From the NCBI GenBank assembly GCA_023423275.1, contig JAFAFW010000003.1:1-5719 (forward strand): a stretch of 5,719 bases of DNA, given 5' to 3'. The translations under genes and the position numbers were made by a program. Shown here piece after piece: positions 1 through 5,719 of this stretch; the first letter of the stretch is position 1; each line of letters begins with the position of its first letter. The notes beneath the pieces are model-generated. The model was given only the letters and a program-made list of their open reading frames with translations, made no database searches and was not told where the DNA came from. The stretch comes from Pseudomonadota bacterium. GTDB taxonomy: Bacteria; Pseudomonadota; Alphaproteobacteria; Rhizobiales; Hyphomicrobiaceae.

Positions 1-3000
1 ACGCAGTGGTACAGGTCCTGGCTCCCCTCTGGCCGACGGACGCTGGCGGCCGCGACCGCCCTGAGCCAGCGGGCGAGGCGCTTCTGGAGCGGATCCAGCG
101 CATCGCCGAGTCACCCTGCGTCGTCTCTGAAGATGAGATCGCCGCCGTAGAGAGGAGTTTCGGAGGTGACTACTCGCCCCCTCTCTCCGGCTGCCTATCG
201 CAGGAACGAGCTGCACTCGCCCACCAGTGGCTCACCTGCACCGCGGACGAGATCGATGTAGATCGTTCCACCGGCCAACTGGGCCCTCGTCCGTTCGTAA
301 CCGTCAATGGGGCAGACGGGTGGCACTCAGTGCCGGCCGCGTTGAGCCTGGACATGGCCATGCGAGCCGTTGGCGCCCTCAGCGCGCACGTAGGCAGCGA
401 CGTCGCCGACGCTCGACTGTCGACGCTCGTTCGAATGCGGTCGACCGACCTGTTGGGGTTTCGACACAACGATGAGCTGTCGCCCGGTCAGGCGCTACCT
501 GAACGAGCCTTCGCCGAAGCGGTGGTCGTTGTTCGAGGTCGGCGTCACGCCGTGATCGTCGAGATGCTCGCTTGCCTGGATCGGTCACGGCTGGAGCAGG
601 ATCTGAGAGCGGCGGCAGAGCAAGCGGCCAGCGTGTCCGGGGCTGAGATTTCGCGGCGTACTGGACGGTGCCAGCCCGACGCCGAAGTTCTCCCGGTCAT
701 CATGTACGGCGGGCCCTTCATGCAGACCGGCTGGGTCACGCTCGGTGTGCCTCGGTTGCATCTGTCGGAGCTCGATGCGATCGTCAGCGACGCGTTCGAA
801 CACGGCGATCTGGATCTGCTGTGGCAGTTTCTCGAGGAGCTGTCCGATCGTCCGCCGTTCGGCCCAGAGACCGATGTGTTGGATGCGTGGCGACACTGGC
901 TCCACCTAGGCTGTTTCGACCCCTCCTGCACTCCGGGCGCTTCGGTCCTAGTCGACCCGGTTCCGGATGAGACCGCCTGGCAGCGGAGTTCCCGCATGGA
1001 GCCGGTCCGTGCGGTGCTCGCCGACGCAGGGCTGGACGATTCGACCTCGATTCGCTTTGCAGTCCTCGACGACGACGGAGCAGAGGTTGTGGTCGAGGGC
1101 TACCCGTCCCTTGTCAGCGTCCAGCCGCCGCTGGTTCTCTTCGCCGAGCCGCACCCTCATGACGCGGCACCCGAGTTGTGGGGCGACATTTCGTCGTTGG
1201 TGGCCAGCGGAATCCGCTCATCGCTAGGCGACACCCCCTCCATGCGAAGGATCCTTGCCACCAGCGGCCGAACCATCCTTGGCCAGATTGGAGTTGACCT
1301 CGACGCCGAGCAGCTGGACGCAACGATGGCCATCGGCGTGGCGTACGACGCGCAGAGCCGGGCATTCAGGCTGCAACTACGGAGCACTTGGCTGCGGCTT
1401 CTCATCGACGACGCAGCGGCAGCTCACCGCGAGTTGGGTCTGGCGCTTGCCGGGATCGCACGTGAGTTGAGTCGGGACTCGACCGAGCTGAGCGAAGCTG
1501 ACCTGTGCCTAGCGATCTCTGAGTGGAACGCGGCCCCGCCCGTCGTCATTCTCCAGCCACGGGGGCGAGCGTTCGCCCAGCCGCCGGCTTGGGCTCGGGT
1601 GCCCCGAGCCCTTTCGAGTCGGTACAGAGCACAGGCCCGGATTGCGGAGGAGGTTCGCCGGCTCGGCATCGCCCCTGGGACCCGGGTTGGCGAACACGCC
1701 AGGCACTTCTGTGGTGAGTTTCTGACACCAGCTCTGGAAGCGGCGCTGCGAAGGACCACGGCACGGTGGTCATCTGATGCGGTGATGCCTGCATTGGCTG
1801 CGCTGAACCAAGCGCACGCTGACCGCTCGGCTGATCTGCAACAAACCGAGATGGGGCTGCAGGCGCCGTGGGCTGCGAAGGTGCACCAGACGGTGATCGA
1901 GAGCAACGACGGCGCGCTGGCGCGCCCGCTCGAGCTGCTCGTTGAGTGGTTGCTTGCGAACCCGCCAACTGGAGACCTGTTGCCGGACGTGATCGATCTC
2001 GCTCCTGCAGTCTTCATTTCGGAGACGATGTTGACCACCGGAGTGCTGCGCCGCGGCATGGACATCGGAATGAACTCGGCGGCTGTAGCGATCGGTCCCG
2101 GGGGCACCGTGTCGTGCCGTCCTTGGACCGCAGAGCAGGGCATCGACCTGGAGGGATTCGTCCAGGCACTCCATCAACATGCCAATCGCATGGGGGGAAG
2201 GCCGCTGGGCGGAGTCGCGCCGTCGCTCGAGGACCTCTCCGTCGAGAGTGAAGCGAAGTTCGAATCCCTCGCCGACGTCGAGATTCCCGGCAGCCTCCGG
2301 ACAATCGAGAACCTCCTCAAGCACCACCTCGGCACCGGCACCGAGGGCCTCGTTGCAGTACTAGCAACTGCGCAGTCCCTCGCCACTGATGATGCCGGCT
2401 TGGTCCGTACCACCAAGGCTGCGCTCATCGACTCGGCGCACAGCTGGTCGGGCCTCGACCGCAAGGAGATCGAGGCAGCGGTCGATCAGCTCACGCTGAG
2501 CACCGCTGGACTGCGAGAGGAGTTCGACTATTGGGAGATGGAGCGGCGCGCCCAGCGGGTAATGACCCGACCTCTCATCGAATGGGATGCCGAGCTCGTC
2601 ACTGCTCCGGCTCAGGCACGAACGGTTCAGGTGGTGCTCGCCGGGATGCTCCTCGACGGACGTCTTCCATGGCCGCCCTCTGCGCTCCCGGCGGCCGTGA
2701 ACGATGCGCTCGCCAAGTACCGGCAGCGTGGCGCCCAAGCCCTGGAGTCCGAGGTGAGCCGAATCGTTGACGCGCTCGGCCTGCCGCACGTTTCGAACCT
2801 CGACGAGGTTCACGCTCGCTCGGCCGGTCTGTTGATTCCGGGCGAGATCGATCTCCTGGTGCTGGACGCCCATATGCGACTCTGGGTGTGCGAGGTCAAG
2901 GACCTGGCCCAGTCTCTCTCTCCGTCGGCCATCCGATCCAGGATTGAGCGATACCCCGGAAGCAAGGGATTCGCGAGGAAGCTCGACCGCAAGGTGAAGG

Positions 3001-3224
3001 CCGTCTCTTCGGACTTGCCGGCGGTTTGCAGCCTCCTTGGCGTCGAGCAGCCGCCCCTCGAGGTACACGGACTATTCGTGACTCGGACGGTCGAGCCCTA
3101 CGCATTCTCCGGTGACACCGCACATCTCTTCGCTCTCCTCGACGACCTGCCGGCAGTACTGAGCGACATCGCGCTACCCGAGTGCGGTCATTATCCAGTT
3201 GGCCCCTCGATGCTCTCGATCTAG
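1..3224 (+). CDS. Large uncharacterised protein with C-terminal PD-(D/E)XK nuclease-like domain (probably 5' partial)
   Basis: The frame is open from the left edge to a TAG at 3222-3224. The first in-frame start is a GTG at 6-8, but codon 3-5 (GCA) is also in frame and no ribosome binding site can be seen, so the true start may lie outside the window. Numbering from that GTG gives 1,072 residues. I recognise no family for residues 1 to about 890. This part looks like a soluble mixed alpha/beta protein with no signal peptide or membrane segment, with hydrophobic strand-like stretches near 169-190 and 230-250 and a Gly/Met-rich stretch near 675-700. Residues about 899-1050 fit a restriction-endonuclease-like fold: a helix with Y905, G909, E914 and E916, then G946-E-I-D949, a beta hairpin, and E963-V-K965. 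In families with this arrangement the Asp, Glu and Lys bind metal and cleave DNA. Nuclease activity is inferred; a defence role is inferred more weakly from the converging HKD-helicase gene. By a hand count of about 80 codons near each gene's 5' end, third-position G/C is about three quarters here against about five sixths in the neighbour, a slight difference only. Confidence 0.85.
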   Translation, partial: AVVQVLAPLWPTDAGGRDRPEPAGEALLERIQRIAESPCVVSEDEIAAVERSFGGDYSPPLSGCLSQERAALAHQWLTCTADEIDVDRSTGQLGPRPFVTVNGADGWHSVPAALSLDMAMRAVGALSAHVGSDVADARLSTLVRMRSTDLLGFRHNDELSPGQALPERAFAEAVVVVRGRRHAVIVEMLACLDRSRLEQDLRAAAEQAASVSGAEISRRTGRCQPDAEVLPVIMYGGPFMQTGWVTLGVPRLHLSELDAIVSDAFEHGDLDLLWQFLEELSDRPPFGPETDVLDAWRHWLHLGCFDPSCTPGASVLVDPVPDETAWQRSSRMEPVRAVLADAGLDDSTSIRFAVLDDDGAEVVVEGYPSLVSVQPPLVLFAEPHPHDAAPELWGDISSLVASGIRSSLGDTPSMRRILATSGRTILGQIGVDLDAEQLDATMAIGVAYDAQSRAFRLQLRSTWLRLLIDDAAAAHRELGLALAGIARELSRDSTELSEADLCLAISEWNAAPPVVILQPRGRAFAQPPAWARVPRALSSRYRAQARIAEEVRRLGIAPGTRVGEHARHFCGEFLTPALEAALRRTTARWSSDAVMPALAALNQAHADRSADLQQTEMGLQAPWAAKVHQTVIESNDGALARPLELLVEWLLANPPTGDLLPDVIDLAPAVFISETMLTTGVLRRGMDIGMNSAAVAIGPGGTVSCRPWTAEQGIDLEGFVQALHQHANRMGGRPLGGVAPSLEDLSVESEAKFESLADVEIPGSLRTIENLLKHHLGTGTEGLVAVLATAQSLATDDAGLVRTTKAALIDSAHSWSGLDRKEIEAAVDQLTLSTAGLREEFDYWEMERRAQRVMTRPLIEWDAELVTAPAQARTVQVVLAGMLLDGRLPWPPSALPAAVNDALAKYRQRGAQALESEVSRIVDALGLPHVSNLDEVHARSAGLLIPGEIDLLVLDAHMRLWVCEVKDLAQSLSPSAIRSRIERYPGSKGFARKLDRKVKAVSSDLPAVCSLLGVEQPPLEVHGLFVTRTVEPYAFSGDTAHLFALLDDLPAVLSDIALPECGHYPVGPSMLSI
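2700..3100 (+). other. PD-(D/E)XK nuclease-like domain within the plus-strand gene
   Basis: This is the part of the long protein with a recognisable fold signature. A helix contains Y905, G909, E914 and E916, resembling the Y/F-x3-G-x4-E helix that opens many restriction-endonuclease-like domains. A GEID motif follows, with D949 encoded at 2850-2852. After a short hydrophobic hairpin comes C-E963-V-K965-D, with E963 at 2892-2894 and K965 at 2898-2900. The 13-residue gap between D949 and E963 suits the second and third core strands of this fold. A basic stretch after it (R and K rich, about 970-1000) could contact nucleic acid. All three catalytic-type residues are present, so the site looks intact. 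Residue boundaries are approximate and the assignment rests on motif reading, not a profile search. Confidence 0.72.
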
Positions 3225-3316
3225 CGAGTGCGTGCTTGGGGACGAGTCGACGCGTGACGAGGACCCCCCCCGACCACTGCAAGACGCCATCCAATCTGCC
3301 GCGGTGCTTCGTGCAG
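3225..3316. other. Convergent intergenic spacer
   Basis: This 92-base stretch separates the stop codons of the two converging genes. It contains a run of eight C at 3264-3271. I see no stem followed by a T-tract in either direction, so no intrinsic terminator can be called; the best inverted repeat is only five base pairs (3277-3281 with 3312-3316) around a 30-base loop. Transcription from the two sides must end here or overlap; if no intrinsic terminator exists, Rho-dependent termination or antisense read-through is possible. Confidence 0.8.
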
Positions 3317-5719
3317 CTACGCGACCGCCGCAGCGAACGCTGCGTAGAGATCCCCTGGCAACGGCACGTCGAGTTCCCAGGTGATCGCCATGGGCTTCTC
3401 GCCGACGTGGTCTCGGTAGGTGGCGGGGCCGAGGAACCAGAAGGCGCGGTCGTCGGCTCGTTCGCGGGCGAAGAGCAGGATCGATCGTCCGTCGCGCTCG
3501 TGGTTCCGGTACCGGAGTCCGGTGGCGCTGTCCTCGCGTGTGGTCGACTGGGACTCCCAGTGGATCAGTGTCCGGCTGATCGCATAGTCGCAGTAACGGG
3601 TGGTTGGCGAGAAGCCGCCGCTGCTCTTGTCGAGGGTGAAGGCGAAGATCTCGGCGTTGGCGGGCTTGGCCTCGTGGACGCCGCTCTGCCACGCAGCGAT
3701 CTTGGCTCGGTCGCCGGCGAGGCCCATGGCGGCGAGGATCTCGAGGCGGCTGTAGCAGGCGTGGATCTGCAGCGGTGCCTCCGGATGCGTGCCGAGAGGT
3801 TGATGGACGTGATCGATCCGATCATCGAGCACGGCGAGCGTCTCGGCCAGCTCGGCGAGCACCTGCGGATGCGACCACACCAGGTCGACGCCATCGCGCA
3901 GCGACGCGTCCTTTGCGAGCGCCTGGTCGGCGAGCGCCGCAACGAGCATCTGCACGAGCCGCCGCTCTCGCTCGGACACCGCTCCGAGGTCGGGCGTCTG
4001 GCCGGCCACCAGGCGTCGGTAGGTCGTGAGGCGTTCGGCGTCGTCGAGGTGCAACAGACGACCGACCGCTCGACGAAGCGGGACCTCGTGAGGGCCCGCC
4101 GGAAGGGTTGCCCCTCCAGCAGCATCGACGAGGTCGGACCAGCTCTTCGCACCGGCGTACACGTCGGTGAGGTCGAGGCCGGTCTCGTCGAGGTACTCGG
4201 ACAGACCGATGCCGGGCCGATCTCGGCGTAGTGCGCGCAGCTCGTCGACCTTCGCCGGCCACCGCGACGGGATGGCCTCGCGCAAGCTCCTGATGACGAT
4301 CTCGGAGGCCTTCTGGTCGAGCTGCATGCTGCAACCCGACGGCAGGAACGGGAACTGCATCTGCACCGCTCGTTCGACGTCGCGGCGGGTGCCGCCGAGC
4401 AGTGCCCGGTAGCGGCGGTCGAAGCGGAACTCCTTGCGATGGGTGCCGACGAAGTCGAGCACGGTGCAGTGCGGCTTGTTCTCCGCTCTGCGCAGCCCTC
4501 GGCCGAGTTGCTGGAGGAACAGCACCGGACTTTCGGTGGGGCGGAGCATCAGCACCGTGTCGACGTTGGGGAGGTCGACACCTTCGTTGAACAGGTCGAC
4601 GGAGAACACCACCTTCACGTCGCCCGCCGCCAAGTCCCGTAGCGCCTTGGCTCGCTCGTCGCGCAGGCTCTCGCCCGAGATCGCGACGGCGGGGATGCCG
4701 TGGTGGCTGAAGTGGCGGGCCATGAACTCGGCATGCTCGACGCTCACGCAGAACCCGAGGCATCGCATCGAGGTGACGTCGACGTGCTCGTCGACCTGCT
4801 TCACGACGAGGCGGGCCCACGCGTCGGAGCTGGTGTAGCGGTTGGTGAGCGCCTCGGTCTCGTAGCCCCGTCCACGTCGCCACGGGATGTCGGTGAGGTC
4901 GATGCCGTCGTGGATCCCGAAGTACAGGAACGGTGCGAGGTACTGCTGGTCGATCGCGTCCCACAGCCGCAGCTCCGCAGCGATGCGGTCGTCGAACCAG
5001 TGCAGGACCGGCATGCCGTCGCTGCGCTCGGGCGTCGCGGTGAGCCCGAGCAGCTCGACCGGACGCACGTGGTCGAGCAGCCGCTGGTACGAGGTGGCTG
5101 CGGCGTGATGGAACTCGTCGACGATCACGACATCGAAGTGGTCCGGCTGCAGGTCGACCAGGCCGTTGGCGTTGAGGCTCTGGACCGAGGCGAACACGTG
5201 GTCGAACCGTGTCGGGCGAGCCCCACCGACCCACTTCTCACCGAACGACGCGTCGCGCAGGGTGTGGCGGAACGTCGCGAGGCTCTGGTCGAGGATCTCC
5301 TCGCGATGCGCGACGAACAGCAACCTCGAGCGGCCCAGCTCCGGTCGCAGGCGTGCGTAGTCGAGTGCCGCCATCACGGTCTTGCCAGTGCCGGTCGCCG
5401 AAACGAGCAGGTTCCGGTGGTGCCCTCGTTGCCGCGACACCTCGATGAGTTCGAGCAGCCGGGACTGGAACGGCAGCGGGCGAACCTCGATCGGGCTCAG
5501 GATCACGTGCGGGCCCGAGTCGGACCGTCCCGCTCGCTCCTGCTCAGCCACGAACTGCTCCGCGTCGTAGGTGACGAAGTCACCGTTGGACCAGTAGCTG
5601 TCGAACACCGCAGCGAACTTGCCGAGCACATCGGGATTCCGAGCAGCGGATGCCCGCACGTTCCACTCCACGCCAGTGACCTGCGCCGAGTGCGTCAGGT
5701 TCGACGAGCCGACATACGC
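3317..5719 (-). CDS. HKD-nuclease / SF2 helicase / DUF3427 fusion protein, 5' truncated by window edge
   Basis: The gene reads leftward from the right edge to a TAG at 3319-3317. The first in-frame GTG is at 5671, giving 784 residues (numbered from it), but the 16 codons before it are open and encode AYVGSSNLTHSAQVTG, which continues into VEWNVR. This is the end of a phospholipase-D-type HKD domain (GSxN motif), so the true start lies outside the window and 5671 is internal. The helicase core follows: RPLPFQ at 64-69, Walker A SATGTGKT at 91-98, motif Ia near FVAHRE 119-124, motif II DEFH at 185-188, motif III TATP at 211-214, motif V DLFNEGVDLP at 359-368 and motif VI QQLGRGLRR at 387-395. 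All key residues are present. The C-terminus matches DUF3427, including FSPTTRYCDYAIS and HWESQS. The family is predicted to be ATP-driven, DNA- or RNA-acting cytoplasmic enzymes and is often annotated as DEAD/DEAH helicase; its substrate is not shown by the sequence. No frameshift is visible. Family assignment is strong; a phage-defence role is inference. Confidence 0.93.
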   Translation of the reverse strand, partial: AYVGSSNLTHSAQVTGVEWNVRASAARNPDVLGKFAAVFDSYWSNGDFVTYDAEQFVAEQERAGRSDSGPHVILSPIEVRPLPFQSRLLELIEVSRQRGHHRNLLVSATGTGKTVMAALDYARLRPELGRSRLLFVAHREEILDQSLATFRHTLRDASFGEKWVGGARPTRFDHVFASVQSLNANGLVDLQPDHFDVVIVDEFHHAAATSYQRLLDHVRPVELLGLTATPERSDGMPVLHWFDDRIAAELRLWDAIDQQYLAPFLYFGIHDGIDLTDIPWRRGRGYETEALTNRYTSSDAWARLVVKQVDEHVDVTSMRCLGFCVSVEHAEFMARHFSHHGIPAVAISGESLRDERAKALRDLAAGDVKVVFSVDLFNEGVDLPNVDTVLMLRPTESPVLFLQQLGRGLRRAENKPHCTVLDFVGTHRKEFRFDRRYRALLGGTRRDVERAVQMQFPFLPSGCSMQLDQKASEIVIRSLREAIPSRWPAKVDELRALRRDRPGIGLSEYLDETGLDLTDVYAGAKSWSDLVDAAGGATLPAGPHEVPLRRAVGRLLHLDDAERLTTYRRLVAGQTPDLGAVSERERRLVQMLVAALADQALAKDASLRDGVDLVWSHPQVLAELAETLAVLDDRIDHVHQPLGTHPEAPLQIHACYSRLEILAAMGLAGDRAKIAAWQSGVHEAKPANAEIFAFTLDKSSGGFSPTTRYCDYAISRTLIHWESQSTTREDSATGLRYRNHERDGRSILLFARERADDRAFWFLGPATYRDHVGEKPMAITWELDVPLPGDLYAAFAAAVA
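3320..3772 (-). other. DUF3427-type C-terminal domain (best-conserved part)
   Basis: Residues about 634-784 of the helicase protein. Recognisable elements are CYSRLEILAAMG at 639-650, FAFTLDKS at 676-683, FSPTTRYCDYAIS at 687-699, HWESQS at 704-709, a GLRYRNH segment at 718-724, FLGPATYRDHVGEKPM at 746-761 and ITWELDVPLP at 763-772. These are the signature blocks I know from the DUF3427 tail of HKD-helicase fusions. Its biochemical role is unknown to me; the conserved aromatic and polar residues would suit nucleic-acid or modified-base recognition, which is speculation. The upstream part of the DUF (from about residue 470 or 535) is less certain in extent. Confidence 0.82.
4397..5482 (-). other. 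Superfamily II helicase core (two RecA-like lobes)
   Basis: Residues about 64-425, numbered from the GTG at 5671. Lobe 1 carries a Q-like RPLPFQ segment, Walker A with K97 and T98, motif II D185-E-F-H, and TATP. Lobe 2 carries the VFSVDLFNEGVDLP segment and QQLGRGLRR with arginine-finger-type residues R391, R394 and R395. The order and spacing match the COG1061-like (SSL2/type I restriction R-subunit-like) group of nucleic-acid translocases. All ATPase residues are intact, so an active motor is expected. Confidence 0.93.
5699..5719 (-). other. C-terminal remnant of HKD (phospholipase D-like) nuclease domain
   Basis: The last seven codons at the right edge read A-Y-V-G-S-S-N in the helicase frame, followed by L-T and, after about ten residues, E-W-N. 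In the phospholipase D superfamily the catalytic HxK(x)4D motif is followed by GSxN, so this is the end of an HKD half-site whose His, Lys and Asp lie just outside the window. It shows that the helicase carries an N-terminal nuclease-type domain. Whether the catalytic histidine and lysine are intact cannot be seen. Confidence 0.85.

Noticed and set aside
1424..2143. A 239-codon minus-strand open frame opposite the long plus-strand gene.
   Set aside because: It is Ser/Arg/Ala rich with no motif, and it is fully embedded opposite a continuous 1,072-codon frame.
3277..3316. Inverted repeat CTGCA/TGCAG as a possible terminator for one of the converging genes.
   Set aside because: The stem is only five base pairs with a 30-base loop and no T-tract on either side, which is too weak to call.
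3182..4231. A 349-codon plus-strand open frame spanning the spacer and lying antisense to the helicase gene.
   Set aside because: It overlaps the helicase's well-recognised DUF3427 region on the opposite strand, has no recognisable domain, and is the sort of long mirror frame that GC-rich DNA produces.
3822..5234. A 470-codon minus-strand open frame inside the helicase gene in another frame.
   Set aside because: Its translation is extremely Arg/Pro/Ala rich without motifs, while the overlapping frame carries all the helicase motifs. It is a frame-shifted shadow.
5669..5671. GTG as the start codon of the helicase gene.
   Set aside because: The open frame continues upstream and encodes conserved HKD-domain sequence up to the window edge, so this GTG is an internal valine codon.
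1..5719. CRISPR arrays, tRNA or rRNA genes, insertion-sequence ends and large repeats.
   Set aside because: On reading through both strands I saw no regularly spaced repeats, no tRNA-like cloverleaf and no terminal inverted repeats, and nearly all bases are accounted for by the two coding regions.

Overview
The window holds two large converging genes and almost nothing else. It is GC-rich, with strong G/C bias at third codon positions, many GTG/CTG/CTC/GCC codons and Ala/Arg/Asp/Val-rich proteins. That suits a high-GC bacterium, most likely an actinobacterium, but this is composition-based inference and no marker gene fixes the taxon.

Layout: (1) Bases 1-3224, plus strand: one very long gene for a protein of at least 1,072 residues. 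I do not recognise the first ~890 residues. The C-terminal part carries a readable PD-(D/E)XK nuclease signature (helix with E914/E916, then G-E-I-D949, then E963-V-K965). The frame is open to the left edge, so the N-terminus may be missing. (2) Bases 3225-3316: a 92-base spacer between the two stop codons, with a run of eight C and no convincing terminator. (3) Bases 3317-5719, minus strand: a superfamily II helicase that runs off the right edge. Its first 16 visible codons, upstream of the first in-frame GTG, encode the tail of a phospholipase-D/HKD nuclease domain (GSSN motif). The gene is therefore a 5'-truncated member of the HKD-nuclease / SF2-helicase / DUF3427 fusion family, not a complete protein starting at 5671.

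Both genes combine nuclease signatures with DNA-handling functions, and such neighbours are typical of defence or accessory islands. Because they converge they do not share a promoter, so a joint system is only a hypothesis. The most novel item is the long plus-strand protein: a large uncharacterised body with a nuclease-like tail, beside an HKD-helicase. No RNA genes, CRISPR arrays, insertion sequences, attachment sites or sizeable repeats were seen.
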